Made by a program: the position numbers and the translations under genes
The notes under the pieces: generated by a model
What the model was told of the DNA's origin: nothing
Databases searched by the model: none
Seen by the model: the letters and a program-made list of their open reading frames with translations, nothing else
Source of the DNA: CAYGWP01 sp964353455
GTDB taxonomy: Bacteria > Planctomycetota > Phycisphaerae > FEN-1346
Length of the DNA stretch: 7,704 bases
Direction of reading: 5' to 3'
Assembly: GCA_964353455.1 (NCBI GenBank)
Contig: CAYGWP010000146.1
Span: 1-7,704, forward strand
Shown here: positions 1-6,265 of the stretch, in pieces
How the letters are laid out: each line of letters begins with the position of its first letter
Position numbering within the stretch: the first letter of the stretch is position 1

Positions 1-2
1 GG

Positions 3-2447
3 ACGGGCGATGAGAAGACCGCCACGGGCGATTACGACAAGATGGGCTGGTATCAGATGCTCGGCGAGGTCCTTGTTGACATCGGCGACGGGCCCATCGG
101 CGCGGTGACCGCGCCGACGGCGGTCTGCGCCAGCGAGCACAAGGCGTTCTATGAAACCGAGGAGATCGCGGCGGCGGGCGATGGGAACCCGGCCACCAAG
201 TGGTGCGTCGAGCATCGCGGCCGGCCCGTCATCTGGGAACTCTGCCTGCCCGAGGCCCGCGTGATCGCCCAGTACGCCCTGACTTCCGGCAATGACACCC
301 CGGGGCGCGACCCCTCGACCTGGGAGTTCAGCGGCTCGAGCGACGGCAGGCAGTGGACGACGCTCGACCGCCACGAGAACGAGCCGCCGTTCGCGAAACG
401 GGGCGAGACGAAAACATATACATTCACGAATGCCAAACCGTTTCGCCTTTACCGGCTGACATTCCAGCCCAACAAGGGCGTCGGCCATTTCCAGGTCGCC
501 GAGATCGCGGTCCCCGGCGTTAGCGCGGCTGTGGGCAAGGAGACGCTCGACGTTCAGAACTACCGCCGTTCGCTCGACCTGGCGACGGCCACCCACGCCG
601 TGACATATCAGTCCGGCGGCGCTACGTTCCGGCGCGAGGCGTTTGCATCGCACCCCGACCAGGTGATGGTCGTGCGGTTCTCGGCCGACCGCCCCGCGTC
701 GCATGGCGGCACGGTGCAACTCTTGGGCGCGCACAAGGAAACGACGATCGCGGAGGGGAATTCCCTGCGGTTCTCCGGGACCTTCGACAACGGCCTGAAA
801 TACGAGGCGCGCCTGGCGGTGCTGAGCGACGGCGGCGCGCTGCGGGCCGGCGACGGCAAGATAGAGTTCAAGGACTGTAACAGCATTACGCTGCTGGTTG
901 CCGCCGCCACGAACTACGTGATGGATTACGCCAGGCAGTACCGCGGCGAGGACCCGCGGCCGCGCGTCGATAGGGCCATCGCCGCGGCCTCGGCCAAGCC
1001 GTACGATGCCATGCGGGCGGCGCACGTGAAGGATTTCCAGTCGCTCTTTAGTCGCGTCTCCCTGGACCTGGGCGCGACGCCCGAAGATCGCCTCTCGCTG
1101 CCCACCGACCAGCGCAAGGTGCTCTTCGCGGAGAAGGGCGGCGACCCGGGCATCGAGGAACTCATGTTCCAGTACGGGCGATACCTCCTCGTCTCGTGTT
1201 CTCGCCCCGGCGGGCTCCCGGCCAACCTCCAGGGGCTTTGGAACGACAGCAACAAGCCCCCCTGGCACAGCGATTACCACACGAATATCAATGTCGAGAT
1301 GAATTACTGGCTTGCCGAGCCGGCCAACCTGCCGGAGTGCCACGAGCCGCTGCTCGACCTCATCCGCAGCCAACTCCAGCCGTGGCGCACGGCCACCCAG
1401 GCCGCAAAGGAGTTCCAGACCGCATCCGGCAAGCCGCGCGGATGGACCGTCCGCACCTCGCACGGCATCCACGGCGACATGGGCTGGAAGTGGGACAACA
1501 CCTCCAACGCCTGGTACTGCCAGCATTTCTGGTGGCACTACCTGTTCGGCGGAGACAAGGAGTACCTGAGGAACGTGGCGTACCCCGTCATGAAGGAGAT
1601 CTGCGAGTTCTGGGAGGAGCGGCTGAAGGCGCTCCCCGACGGCCGGCTGGTCATTCCGAACGCGTGGTCGCCCGAGCACGGCCCGACGGAGGACGGCGTC
1701 AGTTACAGCCAGCAGATCGTCTATGACCTGTTCAGCAACTACGTCGCTGCCGCCGACATCCTCGGCATCGACAAGCCGTATCGCGACAAGGTGGCCGCCA
1801 TGCGCGACAAACTCGTCGGGCCGCAGGTCGGCAAGTGGGGGCAACTCCAGGAATGGATGACCGACCGCGACGACCCGAAAGACCACCATCGCCACACGTC
1901 GCACCTGTTCGCGGTGTTTCCCGGCAACCAGATCACCGTGTCGAAGACGCCGGAGTTCGCCGCGGCGGCCGGGAAGTCGATCGATGCCCGCGGCGAAGCC
2001 GGCGATGTGCGCGAGTGGTCCCTGGCCTGGCGAACCGCCCTCTACGCCCGCCTCCACGACGGCGAGGCCGCCCACCGCCTGTTCCAGCAACTCCTGTCCA
2101 GCCGCAATACCTGCATCAACCTGTTCGGCCTGCACCCGCCGATGCAGATGGACGGCAACTTCGGCGCGACCGCCGGCGTCTGCGAGATGCTCCTACAGTC
2201 ACACGAGGGCGAGATCAACCTTCTGCCCGCGATGCCCCAGGCGTGGCCGGCCGGCAGCGCCAAAGGCCTCCGGGCGCGCGGCGGGTTCGAGGTTGACATC
2301 GAGTGGAAGGACGGCAAACTCACCGCAGCCGCCGTCCGCGGCATCGCCGGCACGGTCTGCAAGGTCAGGTACGGCGAGAAGGTGGTCGATCTGAAACTCT
2401 CGCCCGGCGGCGCCGCGCGGCTGGACGGGAACCTCAAGCCACAATGA
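3..2447 (+). CDS. Glycoside hydrolase family 95 (alpha-L-fucosidase type), 5'-truncated, with inserted discoidin domain
   Basis: Predicted exo-glycosidase that removes alpha-linked L-fucose (or L-galactose, also known in this family) from glycans, probably outside the cytoplasm. The reading frame is open to the left edge. The first in-frame ATG, at 42, is internal because the 13 codons before it lead into the family's conserved YQxLG strand. Residues below count from that ATG. The order is: N-terminal beta-sandwich (1-21 and about 160-290) split by a discoidin-like insert, an (alpha/alpha)6 catalytic barrel (about 320-700), and a C-terminal beta domain (about 720-801). Family signatures seen are GLPANLQGLWN (391-401), HTNINVEMNYW (413-423), SPEHG (543-547), HHRHTSHL (615-622) and MDGNFG (703-708). 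By analogy with Bifidobacterium AfcA (Asn421, Asn423, Glu566, Asp766), I infer N415/N417 activate water, E545 is the acid and D704 assists. The signal peptide, if present, lies upstream. The TGA stop overlaps the next gene's ATG, so the two are coupled. GH95 assignment is very secure; the exact sugar is not. Confidence 0.95.
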   Translation, partial: TGDEKTATGDYDKMGWYQMLGEVLVDIGDGPIGAVTAPTAVCASEHKAFYETEEIAAAGDGNPATKWCVEHRGRPVIWELCLPEARVIAQYALTSGNDTPGRDPSTWEFSGSSDGRQWTTLDRHENEPPFAKRGETKTYTFTNAKPFRLYRLTFQPNKGVGHFQVAEIAVPGVSAAVGKETLDVQNYRRSLDLATATHAVTYQSGGATFRREAFASHPDQVMVVRFSADRPASHGGTVQLLGAHKETTIAEGNSLRFSGTFDNGLKYEARLAVLSDGGALRAGDGKIEFKDCNSITLLVAAATNYVMDYARQYRGEDPRPRVDRAIAAASAKPYDAMRAAHVKDFQSLFSRVSLDLGATPEDRLSLPTDQRKVLFAEKGGDPGIEELMFQYGRYLLVSCSRPGGLPANLQGLWNDSNKPPWHSDYHTNINVEMNYWLAEPANLPECHEPLLDLIRSQLQPWRTATQAAKEFQTASGKPRGWTVRTSHGIHGDMGWKWDNTSNAWYCQHFWWHYLFGGDKEYLRNVAYPVMKEICEFWEERLKALPDGRLVIPNAWSPEHGPTEDGVSYSQQIVYDLFSNYVAAADILGIDKPYRDKVAAMRDKLVGPQVGKWGQLQEWMTDRDDPKDHHRHTSHLFAVFPGNQITVSKTPEFAAAAGKSIDARGEAGDVREWSLAWRTALYARLHDGEAAHRLFQQLLSSRNTCINLFGLHPPMQMDGNFGATAGVCEMLLQSHEGEINLLPAMPQAWPAGSAKGLRARGGFEVDIEWKDGKLTAAAVRGIAGTVCKVRYGEKVVDLKLSPGGAARLDGNLKPQ
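105..515 (+). other. Discoidin (F5/8 type C-like) domain inserted within the GH95 N-terminal domain
   Basis: About 137 residues (22-158 from the ATG at 42) interrupt the GH95 N-terminal sandwich. The flanks are the YQMLGEVLVDIG strand before it and VQNYRRSLDL after it, which are normally close together in the family. Discoidin hallmarks are visible: DGNPATKW (47-54), a WELCLPEA-type strand (65-72), SGNDTPGRDPSTWEF (82-96), SSDGRQWTTLD (99-109), and a closing strand pair ending FRLYRLTF...FQVAEIAV (134-157). Such domains usually bind carbohydrate, so the likely role is substrate or surface targeting. The binding role is inferred; the fold assignment rests on motifs only. Confidence 0.82.
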
Positions 2448-3442
2448 GAGCAAACGCCCAAGCCGGATCAGCGATGCTTTGCGTGATCTTCCTCGTGGTG
2501 ATGGGGCAGGCGCGGGCGGCCGGGCCGGCGGATCAGGCAGTCGATTTCTCGGCCATCAAATCGCCCATTATTTTCAAGGGCGATGACAGGACTGCTTACC
2601 GCGACCCGGCGGCCATCTGCCACGACGGCGTGTTCCGCCTCTTCTTCACGCTGGTGAGGACCGAGGATGATGGTAATATCTATATGTACACGGCCGTCAG
2701 CAAGTCGAGGGACCTTGCGGAGTGGACGCCGCCGCGGACCCTCACGCCGCGAGACCGCAGCCTGAACTTCTCCAGCCCGGGCAACGTGGTCCGCTTCGGC
2801 GATGAGTGGGTCCTGTGCCTTCAGACCTATCCGCGGCCGAACGCCGAAAAGTACGGCAACCAGACGGCCCGCATCTGGACCATGCGCAGCAAGGACCTCG
2901 AGACGTGGGGCGAGCCGGAACTCCTCCGCGTCAAGGGGCCCGGCGTCCCCGTTGAGCAGATGGGCCGCATGATCGACCCGTTCCTCCTTCAGGACAAGGA
3001 CGACCCGGGCAAGTGGTGGTGCTTCTACAAACAGAACGGCGTAAGCATGTCGCACTCGCGGGACCTCCGGAACTGGACCTACTTCGGCCGCGCGAGCGCG
3101 GGCGAGAACGCCTCCGTGCTGGTTGACGGCGGCGAGTACGTCCTGTTCCACTCGCCTGGTAACGGGGTGGGCGTCAAGCGATCGCGCGACCTGGCGACTT
3201 GGCAGGATGCGGACCTCATCACGCTGGGCCAGAAGGACTGGCCGTGGGCCCGCGGCCGGCTGACGGCGGGTTTCGTGCTGGACCTGCGGGGGCAGCCGGG
3301 CATCGGCAGGTATGTCATGTTCTTCCACGGCAGCGGGCCGGAGGATGAGCGGACGATGTTCGACACCCACGCCAGCCTCGGCATCGCCTGGAGCGGCGAC
3401 CTGGTCACGTGGGACTGGCCCGGCAAGGTCGCGGGGAAGTAG
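2444..3442 (+). CDS. Secreted five-bladed beta-propeller glycosidase-like protein (GH43/GH32 type)
   Basis: Probable exported glycan-active protein of 332 residues. The ATG at 2444 is chosen over an in-frame start at 2303 because it overlaps the stop of the GH95 gene (ATGA) and begins a good Sec signal peptide: a hydrophobic stretch at about 10-21 (AMLCVIFLVVMG) and a likely cleavage after ARA (residue 25). No strong ribosome binding site precedes it, which fits translational coupling. The mature part carries the unit SxDLxxW five times (87-93, 148-154, 204-210, 246-252, 317-323), one per predicted blade. Acidic candidates for catalysis are D54 in YRDPA, D177 in MIDPF and E220 in GENAS, by analogy with the Asp/Asp/Glu set of GH43. 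The family is uncertain: it could be a divergent GH43, a GH32/GH117-like clan member, or a non-catalytic propeller. Its job is inferred from the adjacent fucosidase-type gene. Confidence 0.8.
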   Translation: MRANAQAGSAMLCVIFLVVMGQARAAGPADQAVDFSAIKSPIIFKGDDRTAYRDPAAICHDGVFRLFFTLVRTEDDGNIYMYTAVSKSRDLAEWTPPRTLTPRDRSLNFSSPGNVVRFGDEWVLCLQTYPRPNAEKYGNQTARIWTMRSKDLETWGEPELLRVKGPGVPVEQMGRMIDPFLLQDKDDPGKWWCFYKQNGVSMSHSRDLRNWTYFGRASAGENASVLVDGGEYVLFHSPGNGVGVKRSRDLATWQDADLITLGQKDWPWARGRLTAGFVLDLRGQPGIGRYVMFFHGSGPEDERTMFDTHASLGIAWSGDLVTWDWPGKVAGK

Positions 3443-3465
3443 GGGTCCGTCAAGCGCCAATTGAG

Positions 3466-3530
3466 GGGTGGCCGTGGTTGCCGCCTGGGGATAGACCACG
3501 GCCACGCAGAACAGCGTGGCCGTGCCACCC
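3466..3530. repeat. Palindromic REP/MITE-like element between convergent genes
   Basis: A 65-base element bounded by 7-base inverted repeats, GGGTGGC (3466-3472) and GCCACCC (3524-3530). Inside, CACGGCCACGC (3497-3507) pairs perfectly with GCGTGGCCGTG (3514-3524) around the 6-base loop AGAACA. The same left arm can instead pair with GTGGCCGTGG (3468-3477 with 3496-3505, 10 bp, 18-base loop), so two hairpins compete. GTGGCCGTG occurs as a direct repeat (3468-3476, 3516-3524). No T-run follows, so a classic terminator is unlikely, although the hairpin could still protect mRNA 3' ends of the glycosidase genes. Confidence 0.7.
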
Positions 3531-3587
3531 GGCCATTCATCATTTGAAGACAGACAAAGCAGTAGGGGCGTGCTTCCCGATAAGAGA

Positions 3588-3617
3588 GCGGGCGGCCATC
3601 CCGCATGGGCCGCCCGC
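3588..3617 (-). terminator. GC-rich hairpin, possible terminator of the minus-strand operon
   Basis: GCGGGCGGCC (3588-3597) and GGCCGCCCGC (3608-3617) form a perfect 10-bp stem with a 10-base loop. Read on the minus strand, it begins 33 bases after the TAG stop of the exported-protein gene and is followed by TCTCTTA, a weak pyrimidine tract. That fits an imperfect intrinsic terminator. A bidirectional role is possible because the glycosidase genes converge on it from the other side, but the plus-strand flank has no T-run. Confidence 0.45.
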
Positions 3618-3650
3618 CGGAACGATTGCCTTCCGATGACTCGTGCCTGA

Positions 3651-4265
3651 CTACTTTACGGCTGTGGCCGAAGCGGTCTTGCCCTGGGCCTTCTTGTCAT
3701 CGGCGGGCTTCACCAGTTCGATGTCGCGGAGCCAGAACGCATAGTCGGCCGGATCGTATGTGAGGCGCACCGTGTTGCCGCGCCGGCAGTCCCTGATCTT
3801 CTTCAGGAGTTCGGCATCCGCCTGGTACGCAGCGTCCTTCGGGTCGGCATCCGGCAGCAGGAACTGGAGCACCAGCGTCCCGCGGGTGACAAGCACGGCC
3901 TCGACCTGCTTGCCGCGGAAAGGCATCGTGCGGCGGGCGCTGAAGGTGAAGACCGTGGACTCGTCCCGCTTCGGGTCGCCCGGTGCGCCGGCCTTGGCGC
4001 CGGAGTACCTCGGCCCGGAGGCAACCGGCACGTAGGTCAACTGAAGTTCGTCGCCCACCCTGAGTTGACCGGACAGCGTCTTGACGGCGTCGGGAGGTTC
4101 GGCCGCACCGTTTTCTTTCTTCGTGAACGGGACGACGACCGTAATGGGCGTCTTCTCCTTGGTGTCGCTGGTGACGGTCATCGTCAGGATGGGACCCGTA
4201 AGCGCCTGCCCGATTCCCCACTGGACAAAGCGAACGGGTTGCGTGACTGGTTTGGGCTCCGCCAC
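3651..4265 (-). CDS. Exported protein of unknown function, main body, separated from its signal segment by an in-frame TGA
   Basis: I do not recognise the family. The frame runs 204 residues from a GTG at 4265 to TAG, but that GTG has no ribosome binding site and is only the first start codon after a stop. The same frame continues upstream through nine codons (GGGAVTSGP), a TGA at 4293-4295, and then a signal-peptide ORF with a strong ribosome binding site starting at 4418. The natural gene is therefore probably 4418-3651, about 255 codons. The body is beta-rich and soluble. It has a Pro/Thr-rich start, a loose internal repeat (LRVGDELQLTYVPV at 68-81 and CRRGNTVRLTYDPA at 160-173) and a Lys/Ala-rich tail. 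The two similar segments suggest a duplicated small beta fold. It lies after the transporter genes but across a 103-base gap, so a shared function is only a guess. If the TGA is real, this may be a decaying gene. Confidence 0.6.
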   Translation of the reverse strand: MAEPKPVTQPVRFVQWGIGQALTGPILTMTVTSDTKEKTPITVVVPFTKKENGAAEPPDAVKTLSGQLRVGDELQLTYVPVASGPRYSGAKAGAPGDPKRDESTVFTFSARRTMPFRGKQVEAVLVTRGTLVLQFLLPDADPKDAAYQADAELLKKIRDCRRGNTVRLTYDPADYAFWLRDIELVKPADDKKAQGKTASATAVK

Positions 4266-4292
4266 GGGGCCGCTGGTTACGGCGCCGCCGCC

Positions 4293-4418
4293 TCAGCCCG
4301 CCTCCACGGCGGGAACGCATAGAAAGACCAGGCTCACGGCAAGGATGGCCGCCGCCATGGGGATCACCCAGGTCGGCGCCGCGAGGGCCAAGGCCCTCAA
4401 ATTGCGCACCCGCTCCAT
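4293..4418 (-). CDS. Signal-peptide / membrane-anchor ORF of the interrupted exported-protein gene
   Basis: A 41-residue ORF starts at the ATG at 4418, chosen for the AAGGAGGAAG sequence eight bases upstream. It has a basic start (MERVRNLR), a hydrophobic core at about residues 17-35 (including VIPMAAAILAVSLVF) and a c-region AVEAG that would suit signal peptidase I. It ends at TGA exactly where the exported segment should begin, and the same frame reopens directly as Gly-Gly-Gly-Ala. It is therefore best read as the 5' part of the gene that ends at 3651. A genuine 41-residue single-pass membrane peptide is possible but less likely. The TGA codon is one base from Gly (GGA), Cys (TGC/TGT), Trp (TGG) or Arg (CGA). 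Confidence 0.55.
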   Translation of the reverse strand: MERVRNLRALALAAPTWVIPMAAAILAVSLVFLCVPAVEAG

Positions 4419-4521
4419 ACCGGCTTCCTCCTTATGCCCGTGGAAAACCGCTTCTCGACATTCCTGCCTGTTACAAGTAATACGCTTGAGACCTGCGGCC
4501 GATTGCATAATTCCGAGGTTC
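4419..4521 (-). other. Intergenic gap between MalG-type permease and exported-protein gene
   Basis: These 103 bases lie between the permease TGA and the next gene's start. They are more AT-rich than the neighbours. Apart from the ribosome binding site at the end, I see no convincing promoter boxes, hairpin terminator or riboswitch. The gap makes an independent promoter for the exported-protein gene possible, but nothing seen proves it. Confidence 0.35.
4424..4433 (-). promoter_or_regulatory. Strong ribosome binding site for the exported-protein gene
   Basis: On the minus strand AAGGAGGAAG precedes the ATG at 4418, and its GGAGG core is well spaced. It is the best Shine-Dalgarno match in the window. 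It decides the start of the exported-protein gene in favour of 4418 over the GTG at 4265, which has none. Confidence 0.75.
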
Positions 4522-5355
4522 TCACCCCTTTACCGCCCCGGCCGTCAGGCCCGCGATGAACTCCTTCTGAAGGACGAAGAAGAGGATCACCACCGGCAGG
4601 ACCGACAGAAGCGTCCCGGCCATCAGCACGCCGTAGTCCTGGTGGTAGAGGCCCACCATCTGGTTGAGGCCGATCGGCAGCGTGAACCGCGCCTGGGTGT
4701 GCAGGATGATCTGCGGCCAGAGGAATGCGTTCCAGTTGCCCATGAACGAGATAAGGCAGAAGGCCCCGACCATCGGCCGCGAGACCGGCATGGCGATGTT
4801 CCAGTAGAGTCCGAACTCGCTGCACCCGTCGATGCGGCCCGCCTGGAGAAGGTCGTCCGGTATCTGCATCATCGACTGGCGGAAGAGGAACATACCGAAG
4901 ACGCTCACCATGCCCGGCACGATGAGGCCGAAGTACGAATCAACGAGATGAATCCGGTATATAAGTTCATACAGCGGCGCAAGGAGCACCTGGGAGGGGA
5001 TCATCATCGTCGCCAGCATTATGGCCATGATGAGGCGCTTGCCGCGGAAATCGTACTTCGCCAGCGCAAAGCCCCCCAGCGAGGCGAAGAAAAGTTGAAC
5101 CATCACCGCCGTCCCCGAAACGAAAAACGAGTTCATAAGGAACCTCAGAAACGGTATCTGCTCGAAGAGTTGCACGAAGTTCCCGGCCGTGTAATCCTCC
5201 GTCTTCCACGGCGGCGGAAAGAACGTGTAGGAGAAGAACGCGTCGGGCGACTTGAAGGCCGACGCCACAAGCCACACCAGCGGCATCAGCGTCATGCCCA
5301 TGAAAAAGATGAGCGCCGCGTAAAGCAGAATCCGAAGTATCGCCCGTCCCGCCAC
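4522..5355 (-). CDS. Carbohydrate ABC transporter permease, MalG/MsmG type
   Basis: Inner-membrane permease, 277 residues, that would pair with the MalF-type protein encoded just upstream to form the channel of a CUT1-type sugar importer. Hydrophobic segments lie at about 9-32, 75-98, 108-128, 140-160, 194-214 and 244-264, giving the usual six spans. The cytoplasmic ATPase-contact (EAA) loop is at 166-194: the DG, the following hydrophobic positions and the final MPVSRP are present, but the EAA triplet itself reads QAG (171-173). The C-terminus FIAGLTAGAVKG (266-277) is typical of this family. The GTG start at 5355 is one base after the stop of the MalF-type gene and eight bases downstream of GGAG. 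The first coding position is not certain, but length and N-terminal membrane span fit. The stop is TGA. Substrate is unknown; neighbouring glycosidases suggest oligosaccharides. Confidence 0.93.
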   Translation of the reverse strand: MAGRAILRILLYAALIFFMGMTLMPLVWLVASAFKSPDAFFSYTFFPPPWKTEDYTAGNFVQLFEQIPFLRFLMNSFFVSGTAVMVQLFFASLGGFALAKYDFRGKRLIMAIMLATMMIPSQVLLAPLYELIYRIHLVDSYFGLIVPGMVSVFGMFLFRQSMMQIPDDLLQAGRIDGCSEFGLYWNIAMPVSRPMVGAFCLISFMGNWNAFLWPQIILHTQARFTLPIGLNQMVGLYHQDYGVLMAGTLLSVLPVVILFFVLQKEFIAGLTAGAVKG

Positions 5356-5356
5356 G

Positions 5357-6265
5357 CTAATCGCTCCGTTTCCACGCGCCCGTCACCCACATCTGGAAGA
5401 GCGAGAGGCAGAGCACCCCCAGGGCCAGCGTCCAGCCGATTGCCGAGGCGTAGCCCAGGTCGCCCGTTATAAAGCCATTCTGATAAAGATACATGACTAT
5501 CGTGAGACCCGCGTTGTCGGGCCCCGGCGTGTTCTGGAGCATCAGGTACGGCAGTTCGAAGAGTTGGAACGACCCGATGGTGCTCAGCACCACCACGAAC
5601 ACCGCCACCGGCCAGATGCCCGGCAGCGTCACGTGGATGAACTGGCGCACAGGACCCGCGCCGTCAACCTGGGCGGCGTCGTAGAGGTCCTTGCTCACGG
5701 CCTGGAGCGCCGCAAGGAAGTAGATCATGTTGAAGCCCACGTAGAGCCACAGCGACGTGAGCACCAGTGCCGGCATGACCAGGCGCGAGTCGCCGAGCCA
5801 GTTGATGTCTTCCGGCAGGCCGGCCGTCGCGTGGAGAACCTGGTCCAGCATGCCGAACCGCGGGGCGAAGATGAGCGAAAAGAGGACGCCCACGAAAACC
5901 ATCCCCACAAGGTTCGGCGCGAAGAACGAGAACCGGAAAACGTTCCGCCCGGCAAGCCGCCGCCGGTTCAGAAGCATCGCCAGAAAGAGGCTCAGCGGCA
6001 ACTGGAGGAACACCGAGAACAGGGCGAACGTGCCCGTGTTCACCACGGCCGTCCGGAAGTCCGGGTCCGACAGGAGAAACCGGAAGTTCTCCAGCCCCAC
6101 GAAAATCTGCGACCGCGGTCCGCTCGTGATGTAGAATGCAAGCACCAGGCTCTTCACGAGCGGATACAGCCCGAACGCGCAGAACACGATGATGAACGGC
6201 GCCACGAACGCATACGGGGCGTATTTATGTTGAAGTCTGAATATCCAGTGCCTTGACGCGCTCAA
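5357..6265 (-). CDS. Carbohydrate ABC transporter permease, MalF/UgpA type
   Basis: Inner-membrane permease, 302 residues, partner of the downstream MalG-type protein. The frame stays open far upstream (to 7072), but that part is only the shadow of the binding-protein gene. The start is set at TTG 6265, which overlaps the binding-protein stop as TTGA and has GAGGA seven bases upstream. This gives MSASRHWIFRLQHKYAPYAF, a normal short cytoplasmic lead into the first span (about 17-45). Further spans lie at about 75-98, 113-133, 163-187, 219-239 and 274-296. The EAA loop (191-219) reads LYDAAQVDGAG...TLPGIWP, close to consensus. It ends with TAG one base before the next GTG. Role and topology are secure; the transported sugar is not. 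Confidence 0.93.
   Translation of the reverse strand: MSASRHWIFRLQHKYAPYAFVAPFIIVFCAFGLYPLVKSLVLAFYITSGPRSQIFVGLENFRFLLSDPDFRTAVVNTGTFALFSVFLQLPLSLFLAMLLNRRRLAGRNVFRFSFFAPNLVGMVFVGVLFSLIFAPRFGMLDQVLHATAGLPEDINWLGDSRLVMPALVLTSLWLYVGFNMIYFLAALQAVSKDLYDAAQVDGAGPVRQFIHVTLPGIWPVAVFVVVLSTIGSFQLFELPYLMLQNTPGPDNAGLTIVMYLYQNGFITGDLGYASAIGWTLALGVLCLSLFQMWVTGAWKRSD
5364..5367 (-). promoter_or_regulatory. Ribosome binding site for the MalG-type permease
   Basis: GGAG on the minus strand, eight bases before the GTG at 5355 and inside the last codons of the MalF-type gene. It supports the GTG start and close translational linkage of the two permeases. Confidence 0.55.

Noticed and set aside
2303..2443. 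Upstream extension of the propeller gene to an ATG at 2303
   Set aside because: It would run inside the conserved GH95 C-terminal domain and bury the signal peptide. The ATG at 2444 is coupled to the GH95 stop.
2468..3505. 345-codon minus-strand open frame
   Set aside because: It is antisense to the propeller gene, whose five regular repeats and signal peptide identify the true coding strand.
4266..4295. Selenocysteine insertion at the TGA
   Set aside because: Only a weak 4-bp GCCG/CGGC stem is visible downstream, without a clear bacterial SECIS shape, and a Gly-rich linker is an unlikely site for catalytic selenocysteine. It is kept only as a low-probability option.
3697..4320. 207-codon minus-strand frame starting at 4320, considered as a frameshift alternative for the exported protein
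   Set aside because: Its translation is Arg/Gly-rich without hydrophobic or beta pattern. The frame that continues the signal segment gives the protein-like sequence, so a stop codon and not a frameshift explains the break.
4081..5472. 463-codon plus-strand open frame rich in His, Arg and Glu
   Set aside because: It lies opposite the MalG-type permease and the exported-protein gene. Its composition is what the complement of hydrophobic high-GC codons gives, and no domain is recognisable.
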